Source of the DNA: JANWXD01 sp035575135
GTDB taxonomy: Bacteria > Acidobacteriota > Terriglobia > Bryobacterales > Bryobacteraceae
NCBI GenBank assembly: GCA_035575135.1
Contig: DATLYE010000057.1
Location: 1-64,000 of the forward strand
DNA length: 64,000 nt
Direction: 5' to 3'
Shown one piece after another: positions 52,497-60,405 of the stretch (position 1 is the stretch's first letter; each line of letters starts with the position of its first letter). Below the pieces are notes generated by a model that was given only the letters and a program-made list of their open reading frames with translations, was not told where the DNA came from and searched no databases. Made by a program: the position numbers and the translations under genes.

Positions 52497-52589
52497 ATGA
52501 ACCAAGGAGCCAGTCTCGGCTGCCAGAGGGTCTGGGAAACGGGCCCGGCGCGGATGTGCTGCGGCGCGTCGCGGAGACGACACGGGTGA
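52497..52589 (+). CDS. Possible 30-codon leader or micro-ORF before cpaB
   Basis: An ATG at 52497 lies seven bases behind a perfect AGGAGGAG (52482-52489) and opens a 30-residue frame ending at 52589, 22 bases before cpaB. The composition (three Cys, six Arg, no long hydrophobic run) does not resemble Flp pilin or any family I know. It could be a translated leader or chance. I would treat it as doubtful. Confidence 0.2.
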   Translation: MNQGASLGCQRVWETGPARMCCGASRRRHG

Positions 52590-52611
52590 GGGGGGAGGAA
52601 CGAGGGACTCT

Positions 52612-53490
52612 ATGGACCGCAGATTCATAACCGTTCTCGGCGTGAGCCTGCTGTTTGCGCTCATTGTTTCGAGCCTTTTTTATCAGGTGAGCCGCGGGCG
52701 CCGGTCTTCTCCCCGTGCGGCGGCGGTGCCGATGAAGGACGTGGTGGTGGCGGCGCGGGAGCTGGAGGTGGGGGCCACGATCCGCCCCGAAGACGTCAAG
52801 GCCGCCAAGCTGCCGGCTCCGCTGGTGCCGCAGGGTTCGTTTGCCCGCGTCGAGGAGGTGGTGGGGCGCCCGGTGACCAGCAAGATTCTGGCGGGCGAGC
52901 CGGTGCTGGCGGGCCGGCTGGCCGAACGAGGCAGCGGCTTCGGTCTGGCGCCCATCATTCCGACGGGCATGCGGGCGGTCTCGGTGCGGGTCAATGACGT
53001 CGCCAATGTGGCGGGCTTTGCCCTGCCGGGCATGCGGGTGGACGTGCTGGCGACGTTGCGGCCTCAGGGCGAGGAGGGACCTCGCACGACCACGGTACTG
53101 CAGAACATCCTGGTGCTTTCGGCCGGACAGCAGCTCCAGCCGGATGCCAGCGGCAAGCCGATCAACGTGCCGGTGGTGACGCTGCTGGTGACGCCGGAGC
53201 AGGCCGAGACGCTGACGCTGGCGAGCAATGAGGGGCGCATCCAGCTGGTGCTGCGCAACGCGACCGATAAAGAGGTGCAGAAGACGCCCGGAAAGGCTCT
53301 GGCCGAACTGTACGGCGCGCCAAGGCCGGTGGCGCGGCCCGTGCGGGCTCCGGCGCCGGTCAGGGCCGCCGCGGCTCCGCCGCCGGCTCCACCGCCGCGG
53401 CCGGCGGTGGAACCGGAACCGGAGCAGATCGTGGTCATCCGCGGCACACAGAAAACCATCGAGGTGTTGGGCAATGCCAGGTCCAATTGA
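52612..53490 (+). CDS. cpaB: Flp pilus assembly protein CpaB/RcpC
   Basis: The 292-residue periplasmic protein is anchored by one N-terminal span (about 8-24). A SAF domain follows (VVVAARELEVGATIRPEDVK, about 42-105) and then the RcpC domain with ISV-like strands and PEQAETLTLASNEGRIQL. The C-terminal 80 residues are Pro/Ala-rich. CpaB supports the secretin CpaC in the Tad machine. Its last 17 bases overlap the start of cpaC, so the two are coupled. Confidence 0.9.
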   Translation: MDRRFITVLGVSLLFALIVSSLFYQVSRGRRSSPRAAAVPMKDVVVAARELEVGATIRPEDVKAAKLPAPLVPQGSFARVEEVVGRPVTSKILAGEPVLAGRLAERGSGFGLAPIIPTGMRAVSVRVNDVANVAGFALPGMRVDVLATLRPQGEEGPRTTTVLQNILVLSAGQQLQPDASGKPINVPVVTLLVTPEQAETLTLASNEGRIQLVLRNATDKEVQKTPGKALAELYGAPRPVARPVRAPAPVRAAAAPPPAPPPRPAVEPEPEQIVVIRGTQKTIEVLGNARSN

Positions 53491-54769
53491 CAGATTCGGC
53501 CGGCTGGCGGTGGCGTTGCTTATGGCCGCGGCTGTCGAGGCGGCCGAGCGGATCGAGCTCACCGTGGGGGGCAGCGCGGTGATTGACTATCCGGCGGGAA
53601 TCAGCCGCATATCTACCAGCAATCCCGAGGTCGTTGACCCCGTGCCGGTCAGCAAGCGGGAGGTGCTGCTGCAAGGCAAGTCCTACGGCCTGGCGACGGT
53701 GGTGATCTGGGGCCCTTCCGGGGAGCGGACGTTTTACTCGGTTACGGTGGGCCAGGATCTGGAGCCGTTGCGAAAGCTGTTGCGGGAGACCTTCCCGAAC
53801 GAACGGATCGAAGTGCAGGCCGGGCGGGATGCCATTGCGCTGACCGGGGAGGTTTCCACCCCTGCGGTGGCCGAACGGGCGGTGGCGCTGGCGAGTCCGT
53901 TCGGCAAAAGCGTGGTCAACCAGCTTCAGGTGGCCCGGCGCGAGGCGGAAAAGCAGGTGTTGCTCCGGGTGCGCTTTGCCGAAGTGGACCGCAATGCGGC
54001 TTCGGCCCTGGGGGCGAATGTGATTCTGACGGGCGCGCTCAACACGGTGGGACGCACGACCACCGGCCAGTTCCCGGCGCCGAATCTGGCGCAGGCCGGC
54101 GCCGGAACCTCTGCGGTCTTCACGCTCAGCGACGCCCTCAACGTGTTTGCATTCCGGCCTGACTTGAATCTGGGCGCCTTCGTGAAAGCGCTCCAGACCC
54201 AGGGGCTGCTGCAGATTCTGGCGGAGCCCAACCTGGTGGCGACGGAAGGCAAAGAGGCCAGCTTCCTTGCCGGGGGCGAATTTCCGGTGCCGGTGGTGCA
54301 GGGGGGCGCCAATGTGGGGGCCGTGACGATCCAGTTCCGGGAGTTCGGAATCCGGCTGTCGTTCACACCGCTGGTGACCGATCGCGACACCATCAAGCTG
54401 CATGTCAAACCCGAGGTCTCCTCGCTAGATTTTGCCAACGGCATCCAGATTTCCGGCTTTGTGGTCCCGGCGCTTTCGACGCGCCGCCTGGAGACGCACA
54501 TCGAGCTACGCCAGGGCCAGAGTTTCGCGATTGCGGGGCTGTTGGACGACCGCGTGACGGAGAACCTCTCGCGGGTGCCCGGTCTGGCGAGCATTCCGCT
54601 GCTCGGGGCTTTGTTCAAGAGCCGGCAGGTGAGCAAGTCCAAGACGGAGTTGTTAGTGCTGGTGACGCCGGAAATCGCCCGGGCGGTGGAGGCCACTGCG
54701 GCGCCGTCGCTGAAGATGCCGCAGGAGTTTCTGAAACCGGAAGGCGAGGGTGGGGCGCAACGGCGGTGA
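53474..54769 (+). CDS. cpaC: Tad pilus secretin CpaC/RcpA
   Basis: The 431-residue outer-membrane secretin has a signal peptide (about 1-23). An N-terminal RcpA/CpaC domain (GGSAVIDYPAGISRIS, about 27-100) and a BON-like region (about 105-155) come next. The secretin domain (about 235-405) has VPVVQGGANVGAVTIQF and VPGLASIPLLGALFKS, the usual secretin C-terminal signature. It should form the outer-membrane gate for the Tad system. The start at 53474 is set by signal peptide and overlap with cpaB. Confidence 0.92.
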   Translation: MPGPIDRFGRLAVALLMAAAVEAAERIELTVGGSAVIDYPAGISRISTSNPEVVDPVPVSKREVLLQGKSYGLATVVIWGPSGERTFYSVTVGQDLEPLRKLLRETFPNERIEVQAGRDAIALTGEVSTPAVAERAVALASPFGKSVVNQLQVARREAEKQVLLRVRFAEVDRNAASALGANVILTGALNTVGRTTTGQFPAPNLAQAGAGTSAVFTLSDALNVFAFRPDLNLGAFVKALQTQGLLQILAEPNLVATEGKEASFLAGGEFPVPVVQGGANVGAVTIQFREFGIRLSFTPLVTDRDTIKLHVKPEVSSLDFANGIQISGFVVPALSTRRLETHIELRQGQSFAIAGLLDDRVTENLSRVPGLASIPLLGALFKSRQVSKSKTELLVLVTPEIARAVEATAAPSLKMPQEFLKPEGEGGAQRR

Positions 54770-54779
54770 GCAGGAGAGA

Positions 54780-55979
54780 TTGTCCGACACGGTCATGGCG
54801 GGGCTGCGAGCCATTCTGATTGCGCCGAACCGAGCTCTGGCGGCAGAGTTCCGCGGGAGTGTGAAGGCGAGCCGTGTCTTTGAGATTGTCGGGGATCTGG
54901 AGCACTATCCGGAGCCGCGGGCACTCGAGCGCGGAGTGCGGCAGTTGCGGGCCTCGGTCGTGCTGGTGGACATCTCGGCCGACCGCCAGGCTGCCGGTGA
55001 GCTGTTGCGTCTTGGCGCGTCGCAGCGCTGGGGAGTGCCGGTTGTGGCGCTGCACACGGCTCAGGATCCGGAGGCGGTTCTGTGGGCACTCCGCCAAGGC
55101 GCCAGTGAGTTTTTGCACGCGCCGTTTGAAGCGACTGCGCAGAAGGAAGCCGCCGAGGCGCTGCTGCGGCTGGGCGCCCCTGTGGAGACGGCCGAGCGCC
55201 AAGGACGGGTGCTGGCCTTTTCGAGCGTCAAGCCGGGGGCGGGAGCGACGACGCTAGCCTGCCACACCGCGCTCGAGCTGAAGCGGTTGACGGGAGAGGA
55301 GGTTCTGCTTGCGGATCTTGACCGTACGGCGGGGATGGTGGGCTTTTACCTGGGGATCCGGGCGACGCCCAATGCCGAAGATGCGCTGGCCCAGGTCGAG
55401 GCTCTCGACACGGCCCGCTGGACTGCGCTGACCACCCCGTGCCGGGGTGTGGCGGTGTTGCCGGCCCCGACGGCGCCGCCGGAGACTTCGTTCCAGCCGG
55501 GGCGGCTGGAGGAGCTGCTGGCAGCGGCACGCCGGGCCTACGACTGGGTGATTCTGGATCTTCCGGCCGCCTTCCACCGGCACAGTCTGCAAGTGTTGTG
55601 GAGTGCGGACACGTCGTTTCTGGTGACCACGCCGGATTTGGCCTCGCTTTATCTGGCACGGAAGGCCGTCCGCCTGCTGTCGAGCCTGGGCCTGACCGAG
55701 GAACGGGTCCGGATGCTCGTCAACCGCCAGGTGGCCGCGGCGGAGCTGGGGCCGACGGAGCTCAGAAAGATTCTGGAGTTCCCGGTTTATGGATCCTTTC
55801 CGGAGGGCGGCGACTCGGTCTCGCAGGCTCTCACGAGCGGGAACGGCCTGGAGCCGGGCAGTGCGATGGAGCAGGCCATCGGGGAGTTTGTGGCGGGCCT
55901 GGCGGGGGTGTCGGGAGAAGTCAAGCGCTCGGGGTTGTCCTGGGGCGCCGGGCTGGCGCTATCCGGGATCCGGGCCTGA
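54780..55979 (+). CDS. cpaE: CpaE/TadZ-type ATPase of the Tad system
   Basis: About 399 residues if the TTG at 54780, just behind CAGGAGAG, is used; the ATG at 54795 and a GTG at 54750 are alternatives. An N-terminal receiver-like domain without the phospho-acceptor pattern (about 1-125) is followed by a MinD/ParA-type domain. The P-loop is the degenerate VKPGAGATTLA of CpaE/TadZ proteins, with Ala where active ParA has Lys. The Walker A' and B regions (LLADLDRTAGM and VILDLPAAF) are visible. TadZ is thought to place the machinery at the cell pole. It is followed by cpaF 13 bases downstream. Confidence 0.85.
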   Translation: MSDTVMAGLRAILIAPNRALAAEFRGSVKASRVFEIVGDLEHYPEPRALERGVRQLRASVVLVDISADRQAAGELLRLGASQRWGVPVVALHTAQDPEAVLWALRQGASEFLHAPFEATAQKEAAEALLRLGAPVETAERQGRVLAFSSVKPGAGATTLACHTALELKRLTGEEVLLADLDRTAGMVGFYLGIRATPNAEDALAQVEALDTARWTALTTPCRGVAVLPAPTAPPETSFQPGRLEELLAAARRAYDWVILDLPAAFHRHSLQVLWSADTSFLVTTPDLASLYLARKAVRLLSSLGLTEERVRMLVNRQVAAAELGPTELRKILEFPVYGSFPEGGDSVSQALTSGNGLEPGSAMEQAIGEFVAGLAGVSGEVKRSGLSWGAGLALSGIRA

Positions 55980-55992
55980 GGAGGAGTGAACG

Positions 55993-57351
55993 ATGCCAGT
56001 CGAAGAGCGGTTGCGTGCCACGGAGACGAGCTGGGAGCAGCGTCTGCTGAGGGACACGGGACGGCTGCGGGTGCCGCTCAAAGCCGAAGCCCAGGAACTG
56101 AAGTTCCGCCTGCATCGCAAGCTGCTCGAAAAGATCAACCTGGACGCCCTGGCGATGATTGACGATCAGCGCGTGCGCACGGAGGTGCGCCAGGCGCTGG
56201 TGTCGCTGCTCGAGGAGGAGCCGACGCTTTTGAGCGCGGCCGAAAAGCAGCAGATCTGCGAGGAGGTGCTGCATGAGGTCTTCGGGCTGGGCCCGCTCGA
56301 GCCGCTGCTGGCCGATCCCACCGTCTCCGACATTCTGGTGAACACGCACAAGGCCGTGTATGTGGAGCGCGGGGGAGTGCTGGAGCTGACCAATGTCGTC
56401 TTCCGCGACGACAACCATCTGCTGCGGATCATTGACAAGATCGTTTCGCAGGTGGGGCGGCGGATTGACGAATCCACGCCCATGGTGGACGCGCGGCTCA
56501 AGGACGGCTCGCGGGTCAACGCCATCATTCCGCCGCTGGCGGTGGACGGGCCGCTGCTGTCCATCCGCAGGTTTTCGGTGGACAAGCTGATGCCCGCCGA
56601 TCTGGTGGAGCGCAAGTCGCTGTCGCCGGGGATGATGGAACTGCTCGAGGCGGCGGTGCGGGCGCGGCTGAACATCATCATCTCCGGGGGCACGGGCGCC
56701 GGCAAAACGACGCTGCTCAACGCTCTTTCGGCCTTCATCTCGCCCAAGGAGCGCATCGTGACCATTGAAGACGCGGCGGAGCTCCAGCTCAAGCAGCCGC
56801 ACGTGGCGCGGCTGGAGACGCGCCCGCCGAACCTGGAAGGGCAGGGGGCGGTGCGCCAGCGGGAGCTGCTCATCAACAGCCTGCGCATGCGTCCGGACCG
56901 CATCGTGGTGGGCGAGGTGCGCGGCGAGGAGGCGCTGGACATGCTGCAGGCGATGAATACCGGCCACGACGGCTCGCTGACCACGATCCACGCCAACTCG
57001 CCCCGGGATGCCATTTCGCGTCTGGAGGTGATGGTGTCGCTGGCCAGCGCCAACATGCGGCTGAGCGCCATCCGCCAGCAGATCGCCAGCGCGGTGCAGC
57101 TGTTTGTGCAGGTGTCGCGGCTGAGCGACGGGGCGCGGCGGGTGACCAGCATCACGGAGGTGACCGGCATGGAGGGGGACGTGGTGACGCTGCAGGACCT
57201 GTTCGTGTTCGAAAAGCTGGGGCTGACGCCGGAGGGACGCGTCCGGGGTCGGTTTGCGGCCACGGGCATCCGGCCGAAGTTCTACGAGCGGCTGCTGGCG
57301 GCGGGCATCCGGCTGCGGCCGGAGTTGTTTGACGAGGTGGTGGAGGTTTGA
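55993..57351 (+). CDS. cpaF: Tad secretion ATPase CpaF/TadA
   Basis: The 452-residue hexameric ATPase drives assembly of Flp pili. The helical N-terminal domain is at about 20-110. The catalytic core holds Walker A GGTGAGKTTL at about 232-241, Asp box VTIEDAAELQL, Walker B NSLRMRPDRIVVGEVRG and the His box TGHDGSLTTIHAN. A strong GAGGAGGAG ribosome binding site precedes the ATG. It acts with the platform proteins TadB and TadC encoded next. Confidence 0.94.
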   Translation: MPVEERLRATETSWEQRLLRDTGRLRVPLKAEAQELKFRLHRKLLEKINLDALAMIDDQRVRTEVRQALVSLLEEEPTLLSAAEKQQICEEVLHEVFGLGPLEPLLADPTVSDILVNTHKAVYVERGGVLELTNVVFRDDNHLLRIIDKIVSQVGRRIDESTPMVDARLKDGSRVNAIIPPLAVDGPLLSIRRFSVDKLMPADLVERKSLSPGMMELLEAAVRARLNIIISGGTGAGKTTLLNALSAFISPKERIVTIEDAAELQLKQPHVARLETRPPNLEGQGAVRQRELLINSLRMRPDRIVVGEVRGEEALDMLQAMNTGHDGSLTTIHANSPRDAISRLEVMVSLASANMRLSAIRQQIASAVQLFVQVSRLSDGARRVTSITEVTGMEGDVVTLQDLFVFEKLGLTPEGRVRGRFAATGIRPKFYERLLAAGIRLRPELFDEVVEV

Positions 57352-57355
57352 AGTC

Positions 57356-58324
57356 ATGCTGACGGTTGTCGTCGCCGCCGTCGCCTCCTGGCTCTGTGCG
57401 GTGCTGTGCTGGTGGTTGCTGACGCGACTCTGGCGCAAGTCCGAGATCAAGCGGTTTCAGGACCGCCTGGGCACCGCTCCGGCCCGGAAGAGCAAGAAGG
57501 CGGAGGCGCCGGTGCTGCTGCCGCGGGAGGACACCGAGACCGGGCGGCTGGTGCGGCGCATTCTGGAACGGTTCCGTCTGGATGCGAAGCTGGCGCTGCT
57601 GATCGAGCAGGCCGACCTGCGCTGGCACGTGGCGCGGATGATTCACGGTTCGCTGGCGCTGTTTCTGGCCGGCTTCGCCGTGGTCTGGTACGTGACTCCC
57701 GCCTGGCGGATGCTGGCTCTGCCCGTAGGGGCGCTGGCCGGGGCGCTGCCGCTCCTCTACGTCCTGCGCCGGCGCCAGGCGCGGTTGCGGCGGTTCGAGG
57801 CGCAGTTTCCCGAGAGCCTGGATTTTGTGGCGCGCTCCCTGCGCGCCGGTCACGCCTTTTCGGTGTCTCTGGAGATGCTCCACAAAGAGTTCCAGGATCC
57901 GCTGGCTGCCGAGTTTCGCAGGACCTTTGAAGAACACAACCTGGGCCTTCCTCTGGAGGTGGCCCTGGAGAAGCTGGCCAAGCGGGTGCCGTTGATGGAC
58001 GTGCAGTTTTTCGTGTCGGCGGTGATGTTGCAGAAACGTACGGGCGGCAACCTGGCCGAACTGCTGGACAAGCTGGCGTATGTGATCCGCGAGCGCTTCA
58101 AGCTGCGGGGCCGGATCCGCGCGGTGAGCGCCCACGGGCGCATGACGGGCTACGCGCTTTCGGCGATTCCCGTCATGGTGGGACTGATGATGTTTCTGGT
58201 CAACCGGGAATGGGTCACGTTTTTCTTCACGGATGAAACGGGCCGCATGATGCTGGCGGCGGCGCTGGGCTTGCAGGTCATCGGATACGCCGTCATCAAG
58301 AAGATCGTCTCGATCGAAGTCTGA
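57356..58324 (+). CDS. tadB: Tad platform protein TadB
   Basis: The 322-residue inner-membrane protein starts at 57356, four bases behind the cpaF stop, with a GGAGG-type ribosome binding site in the cpaF end. It has spans near 3-23, 98-140 and 255-315. A T2SSF domain (about 165-290) contains FPESLDFVARSLRAGHAFSV and LDKLAYVIRERF. It pairs with TadC to form the platform on which CpaF acts. Confidence 0.9.
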   Translation: MLTVVVAAVASWLCAVLCWWLLTRLWRKSEIKRFQDRLGTAPARKSKKAEAPVLLPREDTETGRLVRRILERFRLDAKLALLIEQADLRWHVARMIHGSLALFLAGFAVVWYVTPAWRMLALPVGALAGALPLLYVLRRRQARLRRFEAQFPESLDFVARSLRAGHAFSVSLEMLHKEFQDPLAAEFRRTFEEHNLGLPLEVALEKLAKRVPLMDVQFFVSAVMLQKRTGGNLAELLDKLAYVIRERFKLRGRIRAVSAHGRMTGYALSAIPVMVGLMMFLVNREWVTFFFTDETGRMMLAAALGLQVIGYAVIKKIVSIEV

Positions 58325-58327
58325 GCT

Positions 58328-59245
58328 ATGGAACTGGCCGGCGCAGCGGTGGTGTTCTTTCTGGTGGCGGCGTTCACCGCGCTGGCGGGGCTGCGGCTGT
58401 GGGCGCGTCCGAAGGCGGTCATCGAGCGGCTGACAGGGCCCGGGGTCGAGACGGCTCCGGTGCCGTCCCATCCGAGCCTGGCGTTTCGCGAGCTGCTCAA
58501 GCGGCTGGGAGAGGCGGTGCCGACTCCGAGCAAGGAGGCGGGGCGGCTGGAGCGGCGGCTGATCCGGGCCGGCTACCGGAAGCCGGGGGCGGCCCGGGTG
58601 GTCAACGGGGCGCGGGTGCTGCTGGCGGTGGTAGTGCCGCTGGTGGTTTATGTGGTGATGCAATCCTGGGCTCCGGGCTCGGAGAACCTGCCCTTGCTGG
58701 TCGGTGGCGCGGTGGTGATGGGGTACGCGGCGCCGGGGGCGTGGGTGGACTGGAAGGCCAAGCGGCGCCAGCGGCGCATTCGGCGGGGCCTGCCCGACGC
58801 GCTCGACCTGTTGGTGATCTGCGTGGAATCCGGGCTGGGACTGGATCAGGCGATCATGCAGGCGGCCAAAGAGATGGAGATCGCCCATCCGGATATCAGC
58901 GACGAATTCGCCCTGGTGAACGTGGAGATGAAGGCCGGGGTGCGGCGCGCCGAGGCACTGCGCCATCTGGGAGAGCGCAGCGGCGTAGACGAACTCAAAA
59001 AGCTGGTGGCCGTGCTGATCCAGGCGGACCGCTTTGGCACCAGCGTGGCCCAGAGCCTGCGCACCCATTCGGACTTTCTGCGCGTGCAAATGCGCCAGAA
59101 AGCCGAGGAACAGGCCGCCAAGCTCGGCGTGAAGCTGGTGTTTCCGATCTTCTTCTGCATCCTGCCGACGCTGTTCGTGGTGACCGTCGGCCCCATGGCG
59201 GTGCGCATCCTGCGGGAGGTGCTCCCCATGATCGCCAACATGTAA
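58328..59245 (+). CDS. tadC: Tad platform protein TadC
   Basis: The 305-residue membrane protein is the second T2SSF platform subunit of the Tad system. It has a span at about 1-20, a pair near 100-140, and a T2SSF domain (about 155-285) with LPDALDLLVICVESGLGLDQA and RFGTSVAQSLRTHSD. The end is a hydrophobic PIFFCILPTLFVV segment. Three bases separate it from tadB. The downstream 30-residue microprotein has its own ribosome binding site. Confidence 0.9.
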   Translation: MELAGAAVVFFLVAAFTALAGLRLWARPKAVIERLTGPGVETAPVPSHPSLAFRELLKRLGEAVPTPSKEAGRLERRLIRAGYRKPGAARVVNGARVLLAVVVPLVVYVVMQSWAPGSENLPLLVGGAVVMGYAAPGAWVDWKAKRRQRRIRRGLPDALDLLVICVESGLGLDQAIMQAAKEMEIAHPDISDEFALVNVEMKAGVRRAEALRHLGERSGVDELKKLVAVLIQADRFGTSVAQSLRTHSDFLRVQMRQKAEEQAAKLGVKLVFPIFFCILPTLFVVTVGPMAVRILREVLPMIANM

Positions 59246-59281
59246 GGGCGGAGGAATTTTCAAAGGAAAGGAGGAAGTGCG

Positions 59282-59374
59282 ATGGATACGGCGACCATCC
59301 GAATCATCTGCGCGGTGCTGGCCGTGGTGCTGCTGGGGCTGATCATCCTGCGCCGCCGGCGCAGCGCCGAATGA
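59282..59374 (+). CDS. 30-residue single-span membrane microprotein at the end of the Tad cluster
   Basis: The frame starts at an ATG seven bases behind a perfect AGGAGG (59269-59274) and ends in TGA at 59374. The product is a hydrophobic span (about residues 7-23, IRIICAVLAVVLLGLII) followed by a basic tail RRRR and SAE, so N-out/C-in topology is predicted. No Glu5 or prepilin leader, so it is not a Flp pilin. I recall similar tiny proteins of the MDTATIRI type in other bacteria with no function. A strong terminator lies 24 bases after it, showing that it is the last gene of the unit. Confidence 0.7.
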   Translation: MDTATIRIICAVLAVVLLGLIILRRRRSAE

Positions 59375-59397
59375 AGTGCTTGCGGCGGGAGCTCGAA

Positions 59398-59437
59398 GCG
59401 GGACGGAGCGGGGCGGCGCCGTCCCGCATGTTTTTTC
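59398..59437 (+). terminator. Intrinsic terminator after the Tad cluster
   Basis: GCGGGACGG (59398-59406) pairs with CCGTCCCGC (59419-59427) around a 12-base loop. TTTTTT follows at 59431-59436. It ends the cpaB-tadC-microprotein transcript and isolates the cytochrome genes. Confidence 0.8.
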
Positions 59438-59439
59438 AC

Positions 59440-59466
59440 TTGTTTCTGAAGTTTTCCCCGTAAGAT
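59440..59466 (+). promoter_or_regulatory. Candidate promoter of the decaheme cytochrome operon
   Basis: TTGTTT at 59440-59445 could be a -35 and TAAGAT at 59461-59466 the -10, with a 15-base spacer. The GTG start at 59476 is only nine bases behind the -10. It follows directly on the Tad terminator. Confidence 0.4.
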
Positions 59467-59475
59467 TGAGAGTGA

Positions 59476-60405
59476 GTGTGGCGACGCGGCTGTCTCTGTA
59501 CATGGGTCTTGTTGGCGCTCTGGTACGGCCCGGCCAAGGCTGCGCCGCCAACCAACGCCTACGTCGGTAGCGAAGTCTGCCGGAAGTGCCACCCGGACGT
59601 CTGGCTCAATTTTTACAAGAATCCCCACTACAAGACCATTGCCTCGGGCAAAGAGCCGCCGGAGCGCACGGGTTGCGAAGGCTGTCACGGTCCCGGCCAG
59701 GCGCACGTTCAGGCGCTCGGCGACAAGGCCGCCATCCGCGCCTTTTCGGAGATGGCGCCGCGCCAGGTGCTGGACGCATGCCTGGCATGCCACGGCGGGG
59801 ACATTTCTAAAGTCCACCTGGAGCGCTCCGCCCATACGCTGGCCGGGGTGGACTGTTCCGCCTGCCACTCCATTCACCGTTCCCCCGTTCCAAAGTTTCT
59901 GCTGGCCAAGGTGCAACGTGAAGTCTGCTACGGCTGCCATGGCACGGTGCGCAGCCAGTTCTCGATGCCCTTCAAACACCGGGTGAACGAAGGCTTCATG
60001 GAGTGCACGGACTGTCACAACCCGCATGGTGCGCCGGCGCCGGTGTGGCGGCTGGGATTGCGGCCGCGCCTGGTCGAGGCGGCACTGGCCACTGAGGAAC
60101 CCTGCCTGAAGTGTCACTCCGACAAGCGCGGCCCGTTCGCCTTCGAACATCCGGCCGTGCGCGTGGACGGCTGCGAAACCTGTCATCAGCCCCACGGCTC
60201 GATGAACGCGCGCCTGCTGCGGAGGCCGGCGGTGTTCACGCTGTGTCTGGAGTGCCACACGGGAATGGGGGACTTCGGAAGGCAGGGAGACGGCATTACG
60301 GTGCAGTCGGCGAGTCACGATATGACGAACCCGCGCTATCAGAACTGCACGAGCTGTCACGTGCGGATTCACGGCTCGAACGCGGATTCACGGTTTCTGC
60401 GATGA
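59476..60405 (+). CDS. Periplasmic decaheme c-type cytochrome (MtrA/PioA/DmsE type)
   Basis: The 309-residue protein has a signal peptide (about 1-22, ending in AKA) and ten CXXCH heme-binding motifs starting at residues 35, 67, 102, 127, 151, 177, 210, 233, 257 and 291. Length, heme number and spacing match the MtrA/DmsE family, which spans the outer membrane inside an MtrB barrel. Distal His ligands such as HQPHGS and HNPHGA are also visible. It starts with GTG. The stop overlaps the next start (ATGA), which couples it to the barrel gene. It would carry electrons between the periplasm and the outside. Confidence 0.92.
   Translation: MWRRGCLCTWVLLALWYGPAKAAPPTNAYVGSEVCRKCHPDVWLNFYKNPHYKTIASGKEPPERTGCEGCHGPGQAHVQALGDKAAIRAFSEMAPRQVLDACLACHGGDISKVHLERSAHTLAGVDCSACHSIHRSPVPKFLLAKVQREVCYGCHGTVRSQFSMPFKHRVNEGFMECTDCHNPHGAPAPVWRLGLRPRLVEAALATEEPCLKCHSDKRGPFAFEHPAVRVDGCETCHQPHGSMNARLLRRPAVFTLCLECHTGMGDFGRQGDGITVQSASHDMTNPRYQNCTSCHVRIHGSNADSRFLR

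Noticed and set aside
53228..53473. Upstream extension of the cpaC frame
   Set aside because: The extra 82 codons are an out-of-frame reading of cpaB; the signal peptide begins at 53474.
57152..59551. A 799-codon open frame on the minus strand
   Set aside because: It is antisense to the end of cpaF, tadB, tadC and the microprotein and is rich in His/Arg/Gln, typical of a GC-driven shadow.
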